DNA of 64,000 bases from Gemmatimonadaceae bacterium (GTDB lineage Bacteria; Gemmatimonadota; Gemmatimonadetes; Gemmatimonadales; Gemmatimonadaceae): assembly GCA_020846935.1 (NCBI GenBank), contig JADLCY010000011.1, forward strand, positions 496,001 to 560,000, in the 5' to 3' direction. Numbering within the stretch: the stretch's first letter is position 1; the number at the start of each line of letters is the position of its first letter. Below the pieces are notes generated by a model. The model had not been told where the DNA came from. It saw only the letters and a list, made by a program, of their open reading frames with translations, and did no database searches. This document shows positions 9,216-17,677 of this stretch, piece after piece. Made by a program: the position numbers and the translations under genes.

Positions 9216-10592
9216 TCACGCACTCGCCGACACCACACCGCTCGCGCGCCCGTTCGCGACCACCTCGGCGTGCGCCGCTTCGTCAAAGCCTTTTTCGCTC
9301 TTCGCCACGACGACGGTCGCCACCGCGTTGCCGATCAGGTTCGTGATGGCGCGCGCCTCGCTCATGAACCGGTCGACGCCGAGGAGCAAGGCAAGGCCCT
9401 CGACCGGCACTACGCGAAGCGCGGAAAGCGTGCTCGCCAGGACGATGAAGCCCGACCCCGTGACGCCCGCGGCGCCCTTGGACGTGATCATGAGGACGCC
9501 GAGCACCGAGAGCTGCTGCCCGACGCTCAGGTCGACGCCGTACGCCTGGGCGATGAACAGCGTGGCCATCGAGAGGTAGATCGAGGTTCCGTCGAGGTTG
9601 AAGGAGTACCCCGCCGGGATGACGAGCCCCACGACCGGCTTGGCGCAGCCGAATTTCTCCATCTTGTCGAGCATGCGCGGCAGCGCCGCCTCGCTGGAGG
9701 ACGTACCGAGCACGATCACGATCTCCTCCTTGATGAACACGAGGAGGCGCCAGAGCGAAAACCCGTAGGCGCGCGCGATGAGGTTGAGCACGACGAAGAC
9801 GAAGAGTCCCATGGTGAGATACACGGTCCCCATGAGCCGTCCCAGCGCCGCGAGCGACGCCAGGCCGAAGTTGCCGACCGTGTACGCCATCGCGCCAAAG
9901 GCGCCAAGCGGGGCCACGACCATCACGATGCCCACGATGCGAAAGAACACCGTCATCAGGCGATCGATCACGCGCGTGACGGGTCGGGCCGCGCGTCCGA
10001 GTGAGGCGAGTGCCACGCCGAAGATCACGGAAAAGAAGACGACTTGCAGGATCTCGCCCTGGGCAAATGCGCCGACCACGCTCGTCGGCACGATGTGCGT
10101 GAGGAAGTCGATCCAGTTCATCTCCTGCCCCTGCTGCGCATACCGCGTGACGTCGCCGGTGGCGAGCCGCGCCGCATCGATCCCCGCACCGGGCTTCACG
10201 AGGTTCATCACGATCACGCCGATGCCGAGGGCAAACGTGGTAACAACCTCGAAGTAGACGAATGCCTTGAGGCCCACACGACCCACCTTCTTGAGGTCGC
10301 TCGTTTGCGCGATGCCCAGCACGATGGTCAGGAAGATCACCGGCGCGATGACCATGCGGACCAGGTTCACGAAGGTGTCGCCCAACGGGCGCATTGCCTT
10401 CCCGACCGACGGCCAGATCATCCCCGCGAGGATGCCGAGCGCGATGGCCACGAGCACACGCACCGTAAGGTTGCGCCCGAGGCGCGCGATCACGCTCGGG
10501 GCGACCGGCCGCGCGGTGGGCGGCAGTTCGGGGTCACCGTGCGTGGGCGCCGCGATGTCGTCGCGGGTCTCGTGCTGGTCGTGGTCGGCCAT
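9216..10592 (-). CDS. dctA: C4-dicarboxylate:cation symporter (DctA/GltP family)
   Basis: A 458-residue DAACS-family transporter. The start was set at the ATG of MADHDQHE, because the longer reading adds a low-quality leader. Diagnostic motifs are TSSSEAALPRM (re-entrant hairpin 1), AGYSFNLDGTSIYLSMA (substrate/cation site; the YSFNLDGT form is typical of DctA rather than glutamate carriers), SKGAAGVTGSGFIVLA (hairpin 2) and VDRFMSEARAITNLIGNAVA near the C-terminus. It would import succinate, fumarate or malate with H+ or Na+ across the inner membrane. It stands alone on the minus strand. No DctB/DctD sensor pair is nearby. Confidence 0.92.
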   Translation of the reverse strand: MADHDQHETRDDIAAPTHGDPELPPTARPVAPSVIARLGRNLTVRVLVAIALGILAGMIWPSVGKAMRPLGDTFVNLVRMVIAPVIFLTIVLGIAQTSDLKKVGRVGLKAFVYFEVVTTFALGIGVIVMNLVKPGAGIDAARLATGDVTRYAQQGQEMNWIDFLTHIVPTSVVGAFAQGEILQVVFFSVIFGVALASLGRAARPVTRVIDRLMTVFFRIVGIVMVVAPLGAFGAMAYTVGNFGLASLAALGRLMGTVYLTMGLFVFVVLNLIARAYGFSLWRLLVFIKEEIVIVLGTSSSEAALPRMLDKMEKFGCAKPVVGLVIPAGYSFNLDGTSIYLSMATLFIAQAYGVDLSVGQQLSVLGVLMITSKGAAGVTGSGFIVLASTLSALRVVPVEGLALLLGVDRFMSEARAITNLIGNAVATVVVAKSEKGFDEAAHAEVVANGRASGVVSASA

Positions 10593-10830
10593 GGCGTGAC
10601 GAGAGTCGGAGCGGTGCTCAACGACGCGTCGCGCACCTGCGCGCCCCGGTGCCGGGCGCGGCCGCACGATCCTACCCTGCGCGAAGGTCGGCAGGAAGGG
10701 CGTGCCCACTGTCAGGCGCTGGGCCAGTACCAGCAGAACACCGCCGCCGTCTGGAGCGCATTCACCCAACCGTCAAAGGTGCCCTTCACCCTCGCTGCCC
10801 CGCGCCGGAATCCGCGGCAACACCGGGCGC

Positions 10831-11343
10831 CTAGGCTTCCCGGTACTTGGGGTTGGGCCTGAGCTCTCCGTCGACCAGGATCTCACGGTCCCACGGCAGC
10901 ACGATGGTGCTTTCCGTGGCCAAGGCGTGAAAATCGGTTTCGAACGGTCCCGTCCTGAACGAGACGGCCGTGCGCACCTCACTCGCCCCGGCGTTCACGA
11001 TCGCGGCGATCGCCAGGCGCATGGTGTCCCCGGTGTCACAGGTCTCGTCGACGATGAGCACGCGCTTTCCACGCACTTCATGTGGCGCGGCGCCAAGCAC
11101 GGTTGGAGTCTCGCGAACCCGCATGTCGTCACGACGCGTCACGAGAATCGACCGGAACTCGCGATCCAGGATTGCCGCCACGACGGCGGCCGGAATCACG
11201 CCGGCGGTCGCCACGCCGACGACGATTTCGGGGTCGTACGCACGCGCGACCTTGAGCGCGAGGGCCCGCGACAGCTCTCCGAACAGCGGCCACTCGACAT
11301 CGAATCGACCCTTCTGCGGGTCCACTTCATAGCGGCGGGGCAC
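10831..11343 (-). CDS. Phosphoribosyltransferase family protein
   Basis: A 170-residue type I PRTase fold protein. The PRPP-binding loop is explicit: VLIVDETCDTGDT (residues about 96-108), with the paired acidic residues and the DTGDT phosphate loop. A hood-like DPEIVVGVATAGVIPAAVVA precedes it, and a C-terminal WDREI... tail resembles the hypoxanthine-guanine / xanthine PRTase branch (aromatic plus acidic residues near the base site). It would be cytoplasmic, transferring phosphoribose to a purine-like base or acting as a PRTase-type regulator. Divergent from the TPR gene on the other strand; no purine genes adjoin it. The substrate is uncertain. Confidence 0.85.
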   Translation of the reverse strand: MPRRYEVDPQKGRFDVEWPLFGELSRALALKVARAYDPEIVVGVATAGVIPAAVVAAILDREFRSILVTRRDDMRVRETPTVLGAAPHEVRGKRVLIVDETCDTGDTMRLAIAAIVNAGASEVRTAVSFRTGPFETDFHALATESTIVLPWDREILVDGELRPNPKYREA

Positions 11344-11438
11344 GGGAGCCTCGGAGGCGAATGTGGGTGGAAGGTAGGCGGCAACACGGGCCCGGTGCAG
11401 CCCCGGGAACGGAGCCGAATTGCCTCGGCAACGCGGAA

Positions 11439-11467
11439 TTGCCCGCGATGACGTAAGTCGATAGCTT
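11439..11467 (+). promoter_or_regulatory. Candidate sigma70-type promoter for the TPR-parA-lipoprotein genes
   Basis: TTGCCC (11439-11444), 17-bp spacer, TAGCTT (11462-11467), about 85 bp upstream of the first ATG of the plus-strand operon. Both hexamers deviate from consensus, so support is positional. Confidence 0.3.
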
Positions 11468-11552
11468 AGCGCGAAATACGGCGCTTCTTCCCGGGCGACG
11501 TGTGCCGTGTCACACTCCGCCCCCCGACCCCCCCGTCGCCCGACGCGTACTG

Positions 11553-12014
11553 ATGTCCTGGTGGAGCCGCCTGATCGGCGGCAGATCCGACGACGAACTC
11601 AAGCCCCAGCGCCTCGACTACCTGTCGGAGGCGCTCGTGCTGGAGAAGCAGGGAGACTACGACGCCGCCCTCACGTCGTACCGCCTCGCGCTGCGCGACA
11701 AACCCGACGACCATCGGGTGCTCATGAACATGGCCATCGCCTACTCTCGCCTGGGTCGCCTGGGCGAAGCCGAGCGATGCTACCGGCGCGTGCTCGAGGT
11801 CAAGCCGGCGCACGCGGGCGCCCACTACGGACTCGGCTTTCTGCTCATCAAACGCGGCGAACGCGGCGGCGCGGAACAGCACCTCGAAGCGTTCCTCAAC
11901 GCGCCGGGCAAGAGCGCCATGGAAGCCAACGTGGAGCACGCGCGACAGGCGCTGGCCGACCTGCGGACGCCGCACGCCGACGCCGGCGATCCCTCGACCG
12001 AGCACGAGGGCTGA
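11553..12014 (+). CDS. TPR-repeat protein
   Basis: 153 residues starting at ATG (MSWWSRLIGG). Three tandem tetratricopeptide units are visible: ALVLEKQGDYDAALTSYRLAL, then VLMNMAIAYSRLGRLGEAER, then AHYGLGFLLIKRGERGGAEQ, followed by a helix and an acidic tail. TPRs are protein-interaction scaffolds. The ParA gene begins one base after this gene's stop, so the two are almost certainly co-expressed and may interact. No signal peptide is present, so it should be cytoplasmic. The specific partner is inference. Confidence 0.85.
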   Translation: MSWWSRLIGGRSDDELKPQRLDYLSEALVLEKQGDYDAALTSYRLALRDKPDDHRVLMNMAIAYSRLGRLGEAERCYRRVLEVKPAHAGAHYGLGFLLIKRGERGGAEQHLEAFLNAPGKSAMEANVEHARQALADLRTPHADAGDPSTEHEG

Positions 12015-12015
12015 C

Positions 12016-12783
12016 GTGGGGCGTGTCCTCGCGGTCGTCAGCCAGAAAGGAGGAGTCGGCAAGACCACCACGTCGGTGAATCTCGCGGCCGCGTTTGCCC
12101 GTCGCGGCCTCAAGACGCTGATCGTCGACATGGATCCGCAGGGCGCCGTCCGCTACGGCGTCGGGTTGCGACGTGGCCACCCGACGTACGGATTCGCCGA
12201 CTACCTCAACGGCCAGCGCTCGTTGCGCGAGATCATCCTGCCCACGGCCCTGCCCTGGCTGCGGGTGATTCTCGCGGGCTCGGTGAGCGACGCGTCGGAT
12301 CACACGTTCTACCAGCAACTCGTCGCCGAAACGAGTGTGGTGCGCGACCTCGTCGCGATCGCGCAGGAACGCTGCGACGTCGTCGTGATCGACACGCCGC
12401 CCGGGCTCGGCCCGATCGTGCATCGGGTGCTCGAGTGCAGCCAGCACGTGATCGTGCCGCTGCAGTGCGAGCCGCTGGCCCTCCAGACAACCCCGCAGAT
12501 TCTCCGGGGTATCCAGGATGTCGTTGACGCCAACAAGGACCTCACCCTGGACGGCATCCTGCTCACCATGTTCGAACCCGGCAACGCCACGTCGGAACGG
12601 GTGGCCGCTTACGTGCAGGCCCACCTGCCGCGCAACCTGATCTTCGACGTGCGCATCCCGCGCACCGACGCCGCCCTCGAGGCCTTCGCCGCCGGACAAC
12701 CCGTCGTGCTGCGCACGCCGGCTGACCCCGCTGCGCAGGCGTACGTGAATCTCGCGACCCTGCTCGCGGAGCGGCTGAAATGA
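12016..12783 (+). CDS. ParA/MinD-type ATPase, orphan (no adjacent ParB)
   Basis: 255 residues from a GTG start. It has the deviant Walker A SQKGGVGKTTTSVNLA (residues 9-24) with the signature lysine, switch I VDMDPQG, and Walker B VVIDTPPG. It resembles Soj/ParA chromosome- or cargo-positioning ATPases, which dimerise on DNA or membrane when ATP-bound. A ParB or a parS-like palindrome would be expected beside a segregation ParA, and neither is seen. The neighbours are a TPR protein (1-bp gap) and a lipoprotein (ATGA overlap). It may therefore position another cargo, or be a housekeeping Soj whose ParB lies elsewhere. Confidence 0.9.
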   Translation: MGRVLAVVSQKGGVGKTTTSVNLAAAFARRGLKTLIVDMDPQGAVRYGVGLRRGHPTYGFADYLNGQRSLREIILPTALPWLRVILAGSVSDASDHTFYQQLVAETSVVRDLVAIAQERCDVVVIDTPPGLGPIVHRVLECSQHVIVPLQCEPLALQTTPQILRGIQDVVDANKDLTLDGILLTMFEPGNATSERVAAYVQAHLPRNLIFDVRIPRTDAALEAFAAGQPVVLRTPADPAAQAYVNLATLLAERLK

Positions 12784-13574
12784 CACGCCGCCTGGCACGG
12801 CTGCTCGCGTGCGCCGGCGTCGTGACGGGTATCGCCTGCATCGACATCACGGTCGACGGCAGCGCGCTCGGCTCTCTGCAGTTTGTCTCATTGCCATATC
12901 CCTCGGTCGACGTCGGTGACACGCTGCGCGACGCCCGAGGCGTGGTGGCTCCGCTGACCGCCAATGTGTTCCGGGCCGACAACACGCCGGACCCCGCCGT
13001 CCCCGTCAGCTTCCTGGCGCTCGATACCGGGCTCACGATCCTGGCGACGACGAACACCGTGGTCGGACGCGCGCTCCCCGCCGGGCAACCGAGTCGCAGC
13101 GTCAGGGTCATCGCGAGCGCGGCCGGCCTGCAGACACCCGCCCGTACCCTGCTGGTCGTCCCGGCGCCCGACACCCTCGGCCGCGTGGGTACGCGTACGC
13201 AGGACACCATCGCTTTCAGTCTGCCCGCGGCGGCAACCGACACGTCGCGTTCCCTCACCATGCAGCTCGGCGTGAAGAACGGCGCCACCGTGGTCGGCGT
13301 CCCGGGCTACATCGTGCGCTACACGCTCCGAAAGGGCAGCAACGTCCTCCCGGCGAGCGACACGACGCAGGCCTTCTTCTTCGTCGATCAGTCCGGGCGG
13401 CTCACGAAGGTGGACACGAGCGACAACTCGGGGTTCGTGTCACGCAACCTGCGCTTCCGCATCCGGCAGGGACAGGCGCAGCGGGACACGGTCGAAGTCC
13501 TTGCGGAAGCGCGGCGCGGAGGCAGAATGGCACGAGATACCATCCGCTGGACGGTGGTGATCATTCCGAAGTAG
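12780..13574 (+). CDS. Putative lipoprotein of unknown function
   Basis: 264 residues starting at an ATG that overlaps the ParA stop (ATGA). An N-terminal charged/hydrophobic segment ends in GIACIDITVDG, a plausible though non-ideal lipobox with Cys at residue 20. The rest is beta-rich, with Val/Thr/Asp-heavy strands and Ig-like stretches (VDVGDTLRDARGVV, VPVSFLALDTG, FSLPAAATDTSRSL), which suggests an extracytoplasmic beta-sandwich protein. I do not recognise the family. Tight linkage to the TPR and ParA genes is the only functional hint. Confidence 0.7.
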   Translation: MTRRLARLLACAGVVTGIACIDITVDGSALGSLQFVSLPYPSVDVGDTLRDARGVVAPLTANVFRADNTPDPAVPVSFLALDTGLTILATTNTVVGRALPAGQPSRSVRVIASAAGLQTPARTLLVVPAPDTLGRVGTRTQDTIAFSLPAAATDTSRSLTMQLGVKNGATVVGVPGYIVRYTLRKGSNVLPASDTTQAFFFVDQSGRLTKVDTSDNSGFVSRNLRFRIRQGQAQRDTVEVLAEARRGGRMARDTIRWTVVIIPK

Positions 13575-13619
13575 CGGACCTCCCGCTTCCGGCTCGTCGT
13601 CGCCAAGCCCCACGTCCCC

Positions 13620-15434
13620 ATGTACGCTCGCGGCCCCGAACGACGCTCGGCCCCCGGCACCCTCATCGACGTGTTCTTCGAGGCGGTCCGGACCTTCGAC
13701 AAACCCGACGCCCTCCGGTTCCGGCGCGACGGCACGTGGCACGACATCTCGCACGCCGAACTGTACGACCGGGTGCGCCTGACGCGGCTGGGCCTCGAGC
13801 AGCTGGGAGTACGACGCGGTGATCGCGTGGCGATCCTGTCCGAGAACCGGCCTGAGTGGGCCATCGCTGACTGGGCGTGCCTGATGGCAGGCGTGATCGA
13901 CGTTCCCATCTACCCCACGCTGCCCGCCGAGCAGCTGCCCTACCTGCTCAACGATTCGGGCGCGGTCGCCATCTTCGTCTCCAGCGCCGTGCAGGCTGAG
14001 AAGGTCGCATCGATCCGGGCACAGGCGAGCGCGCTCAGGCATGTCATCGCGCTCGACGACGGCGCACGGTCCTTCGCCGACACGACCCTCTCGGAACTCG
14101 TCGCGAAAGGCCACGAGGCCGATTTCACCGGTCAGCATGTGGCGCACGAGTCCACCGCGCGACAGGCGAAGCCGAGCGACATCGCGACGATCATCTACAC
14201 CTCGGGCACCACGGGCTCGCCCAAAGGCGTGATGCTCACACACGACAACTTCTTCTCGAACATCCAGGCCAACTGCGGGATCATCGAGATGAAGGGCGAG
14301 GACGTGGCGCTGTCGTTCCTTCCGCTGTCGCACATCTTCGAGCGCACCGGCGACTACTGGTTCTTCACGACGGGGACGACGATCGCGTATGTCGAGTCCT
14401 TCGACCTGGTTCCGGTCGCAATGGCCGAAGTGCGCCCGACGATCGCGATGTCGGTGCCGCGCCTCTATGAGAAGATGTACGCCCGCGTGCTGGAGAATGC
14501 GCTCGCCGGCGGCGCCCTCAAGCGCACGATCTTCTTCTGGGCCCGCAAGGTTGCCGAGCAGTACGCCGACACACGTCTCGCGGGTCGCCAACCATCGGGA
14601 TGGCTGGCGATGCGCTACGCGATCGCGCAGAAGCTCGTGTTCTCCAAGCTGCAGCAGCGCACGGGTGGTCGGCTGCGCTACTTCATTTCCGGTGGCGCCC
14701 CGCTCGCCCCCGAGATCAACCGGTTCTTCTATGCGGCGGGCCTCACGATCCTCGAGGGCTATGGGCTGACCGAGACGTCACCGGTGATCAGCGTCAACAC
14801 GCCTCAGAACTTCCGCATCGGCACCGTGGGCAAGCCGGTCGAAGGTGTCGAGGTGCAGATCGCCGCGGACGGCGAGATCCTGACCCGAGGCCCACACGTG
14901 ATGCAGGGCTACTTCAACAAGCCTGACGCCACGCGCGAGGTGATCGACAGCGAAGGATGGTTCCATACCGGCGACATCGGCGTGATCGAAGGCGACTTCC
15001 TCCGCATTACTGACCGCAAGAAGGATCTGATCGTCACGGCGGGTGGAAAGAACATCGCACCGCAACCGATCGAGAACATGGTCAAGACCAACAAGTACGT
15101 GAGTCAGGCGGTGATGCTCGGTGATCGACGCAAGTTTCCGGTGCTGCTGGTCGTCCCGAACTTCGAGCAGTTGGAGAAGTGGGCAAAGCTTCGGCAACTC
15201 ATCTGGACCGACCGCGCGCAGCTCCTGCAGATGCCGACCGTGAATGCGAAGATGGACAAGGAGGTCCGCAGCACGCTGGTGGGTCTCGCACACTTCGAGA
15301 CGCCGGCAAAGATCGCGCTCCTGGAGCACGACTTCTCCGTGGAGTCTGGCGAGCTCACCCCAACGCTCAAGGTGAAGCGTCGCGTCATCGATCAGCGGTA
15401 CAAGACCACGATCGACGCCTTGTACGCCGGCTGA
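13620..15434 (+). CDS. Long-chain acyl-CoA synthetase, FadD15-like AMP-binding enzyme
   Basis: 604 residues of the ANL superfamily; it activates fatty acids to acyl-CoA via acyl-adenylate. Motifs in order are TIIYTSGTTGSPKGVMLTH (P-loop, near residue 190), FLPLSHIFERTGDY, RYFISGGAPL, EGYGLTETSP (adenine site), WFHTGDIG, and DRKKDLIVTAGGKNIAPQ hinge/C-domain with a late catalytic lysine region. This AMP-forming architecture of about 600 residues matches mycobacterial FadD15-type enzymes rather than E. coli FadD. It begins 45 bp after the lipoprotein gene and is followed 18 bp later by the GNAT gene on the same strand. Confidence 0.93.
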   Translation: MYARGPERRSAPGTLIDVFFEAVRTFDKPDALRFRRDGTWHDISHAELYDRVRLTRLGLEQLGVRRGDRVAILSENRPEWAIADWACLMAGVIDVPIYPTLPAEQLPYLLNDSGAVAIFVSSAVQAEKVASIRAQASALRHVIALDDGARSFADTTLSELVAKGHEADFTGQHVAHESTARQAKPSDIATIIYTSGTTGSPKGVMLTHDNFFSNIQANCGIIEMKGEDVALSFLPLSHIFERTGDYWFFTTGTTIAYVESFDLVPVAMAEVRPTIAMSVPRLYEKMYARVLENALAGGALKRTIFFWARKVAEQYADTRLAGRQPSGWLAMRYAIAQKLVFSKLQQRTGGRLRYFISGGAPLAPEINRFFYAAGLTILEGYGLTETSPVISVNTPQNFRIGTVGKPVEGVEVQIAADGEILTRGPHVMQGYFNKPDATREVIDSEGWFHTGDIGVIEGDFLRITDRKKDLIVTAGGKNIAPQPIENMVKTNKYVSQAVMLGDRRKFPVLLVVPNFEQLEKWAKLRQLIWTDRAQLLQMPTVNAKMDKEVRSTLVGLAHFETPAKIALLEHDFSVESGELTPTLKVKRRVIDQRYKTTIDALYAG

Positions 15435-15452
15435 GCCCCTCGCACGCTGCGC

Positions 15453-16205
15453 ATGCCCACGCCCACGCCCCCGACCGCCGTGTCCGACTTCTACGCGCCG
15501 CGTCGCACCGCCATTGCGGACATCGCGGGACTCGTGGGCATGGGACTGCTCGGGTCGGTGTCGACCATGCTCGTGTGGGACGATCTCGCGGGCGGCTTTC
15601 GCACGGGGCGCCTGGAGAAGGCGTTCCTGGTGTTCCTGCTCGTGGTGCTTGGCGCGTCGGCGCTGGGCGGAGTGCTCGGATTGCTGGCGGGTCGGGTAAT
15701 CGGCCGAGTGTGGGAGCGTCGGCATCGCGCGCGACGCGGCCCCGTACGGGGCGATCGCCCGGACGCCGACGTCTCGCCCACTGACGCCGTCCGCCCGGCG
15801 CCCTCCGAGGCGCAGGTGGCCTCGGCACCTGGGATCGAGCTGCGCTCGGTCGGCGCTGATGTCGCTGGAATCATGGCGCTGATGCAGCGAGCTGGCGACG
15901 CCGGCCCCACGCGCACCGCCGACGTCCTGCGTCGTTCGGTCGGCATTGGCGCATGGGATGGCCCGCGCCTCGTCGGCATGGCGCGCTTTGTCTCAGACGG
16001 CCGCCACGGACTCCTCAGCGATCTCGTGGTGGAGCCGGCCTATCGTCGCCGAGGCATCGGCCGCGCCCTCGTCGAGGCGGCGTGCCGCGAGGCCGGCGGC
16101 GCCCTCACCATCGAATCGGTGCCAGAGTCGGCAATCCCCTTCGTCCACGCCATCGGAGCCACGCCCGGGGGCTGGACACTCGGCGCGGCTCAGCGCGCGC
16201 CCTGA
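15453..16205 (+). CDS. Two-helix membrane domain fused to a GNAT acetyltransferase
   Basis: 250 residues. The N-terminal third has two hydrophobic segments (about residues 22-42 and 50-77) joined by a short loop, then a basic/disordered linker (WERRHRARRGPVRGDR). Residues about 130-245 form a GNAT fold with motif A LSDLVVEPAYRRRGIGRALVEA, the acetyl-CoA pyrophosphate loop (R-R-x-G-I-G-R-A). This would place an acetyltransferase on the cytoplasmic face of the inner membrane. The last 16 bp overlap tail-to-tail with the convergent kinase gene. The acceptor is unknown. The fusion of the two parts is seen directly; its purpose is not. Confidence 0.78.
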   Translation: MPTPTPPTAVSDFYAPRRTAIADIAGLVGMGLLGSVSTMLVWDDLAGGFRTGRLEKAFLVFLLVVLGASALGGVLGLLAGRVIGRVWERRHRARRGPVRGDRPDADVSPTDAVRPAPSEAQVASAPGIELRSVGADVAGIMALMQRAGDAGPTRTADVLRRSVGIGAWDGPRLVGMARFVSDGRHGLLSDLVVEPAYRRRGIGRALVEAACREAGGALTIESVPESAIPFVHAIGATPGGWTLGAAQRAP

Positions 16206-17617
16206 CGCAACGCGCTGATCGCAGCCTGCACCACCGCATCCTGGAACGAAAAGGTGCTGTCGGCATTGCCGGTGAATGTGCGCGCCCAGACCGTGGAGTC
16301 GTTGGCGATGCGGACGAGCCGAACCGTCGCTCTCAATTCCCGTCGCTGCCGCTGCACCGTGCCCTCCATGAGGTAGGCGACGCCGAGCACGCGGCCGAGC
16401 GCCGCGGGCCCGCGCACGCTGTCCGGGACGGCCAGGACGGCGGCATGCGACGCGACCCTCGCACCCGGCAGCGCGGCGGCCGCCGATGCCAGTTCGGCGC
16501 CTAACGCCGTGGCCACGCCGCGGGCCTCCGCGTCTCCACCGACCGCCTCCAGGGGCAACACGGCCAGCGAGACCGGCAGCACAGCCGCACCAGCGGTTGG
16601 CTGCGCCGCCCGCGGCGGGGACTCGGACCGCGCCACCAGGCGCGATCGCACCAGCGCACCGGCGAGCACTACGCTCCCCAGGATGCCCAGCAGTATCGCC
16701 GCGTTCCGCCACTGCATGCGCGATGACGACGGCGGGGCCGCAAACACACCGCTGATCATCTCCGGGTCCTCCAGGGCGCGCAGCAGGCCGGCCGCGGTGT
16801 CCGGGCGACGTGCCGGCTCCTTGGAGAGGCAGAGCATGATCAGGTCGGTGAGCGCCCGGGGGATGTCGTACCGCCGGGCGCTCAGGGCGGTTGGGGCCTC
16901 CGTCATCTGCGCCGCGAGCAAGGCCTGCGGCGACCTGCCGTGGAACGGCGGCGCCCCGGCGAGCATCTCGTACCCGAGGATGCCTAACGCGTAGATATCC
17001 GCCCGATGGTCCACGTTGGGATCAGCCGCGGCCTGTTCGGGTGCCATGTACGCCGGCGTGCCGAGTGACATCCCGACCCCCGTCATGCGACCGCCGGGCG
17101 CGGGATCGCCGCCGTGGCGCGACGTCATGATTGCCTTCGCCACGCCGAAGTCGGTCACCACCGCCACGCCGGCCCCGGCCGACAGGAGCACGTTATCGGG
17201 CTTGATATCCCGGTGGATCACGCCGCGGCCGTGCGCGAACGAGAGCGCTCGACACACGTCCCTGAGGATGTTCACCGTTTCGCGCACCGAGAGTGGGCCG
17301 CGACGGACACGCATACGCACCGACTCGCCGTCGATGTATGGCATCACGAAGTAGGGCAGCCCGTTCACCTTCCCCGAACTCAGGACCGGCACAATGTTCG
17401 GATGCTGCAGCGCCGCCGACATGAGGATCTCGCGCTCGAAGCGCTCCGCCGAGATCGCCTGCGTCACGCTCGCCGGCAGCAGCTTGATCACGACACGACG
17501 ATGGTGGCGCGTGTCCTGGGCAAGGAGAACCTGCGACATGCCACCACCACTGAGTTCGCGCTCGATGGTGTATTCGTCGCCGAACTGCGCCTGAAGCTGC
17601 GCCTTGAAATCTGACAC
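16190..17617 (-). CDS. Ser/Thr protein kinase (PknB-type) with transmembrane segment and extracytoplasmic FlgO/TolB-N-like domain
   Basis: 475 residues from a GTG preceded by GGAG; a TTG 33 bp upstream is the alternative. The kinase domain (about 15-275) has the Gly-rich loop ELSGGGMSQV, catalytic Lys in VVIKLLP, HRDIKPDNVLL, DFG in VTDFGVAKA, APE in GTPAYMAPEQ, and the PASTA-less bacterial layout. One transmembrane helix follows (AAILLGILGSVVLAGAL). The outside part starts SLAVLPLEAVGG... and contains GVAYLMEGTVQRQ...LRATVRLVRIANDSTVWARTF, like the FlgO/TolB-N-type domains common in Acidobacteria and Gemmatimonadota kinases. Two in-frame TTA codons sit in the octamer at 16499-16506 and 16982-16989. 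Confidence 0.9.
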   Translation of the reverse strand: MSDFKAQLQAQFGDEYTIERELSGGGMSQVLLAQDTRHHRRVVIKLLPASVTQAISAERFEREILMSAALQHPNIVPVLSSGKVNGLPYFVMPYIDGESVRMRVRRGPLSVRETVNILRDVCRALSFAHGRGVIHRDIKPDNVLLSAGAGVAVVTDFGVAKAIMTSRHGGDPAPGGRMTGVGMSLGTPAYMAPEQAAADPNVDHRADIYALGILGYEMLAGAPPFHGRSPQALLAAQMTEAPTALSARRYDIPRALTDLIMLCLSKEPARRPDTAAGLLRALEDPEMISGVFAAPPSSSRMQWRNAAILLGILGSVVLAGALVRSRLVARSESPPRAAQPTAGAAVLPVSLAVLPLEAVGGDAEARGVATALGAELASAAAALPGARVASHAAVLAVPDSVRGPAALGRVLGVAYLMEGTVQRQRRELRATVRLVRIANDSTVWARTFTGNADSTFSFQDAVVQAAISALRQGAR

Positions 17618-17677
17618 GCGACTCCGGGTGGGTGGACCGGCTTCAAGCAAACGCGAACGGCCCGCTCGGCGCCAGCC

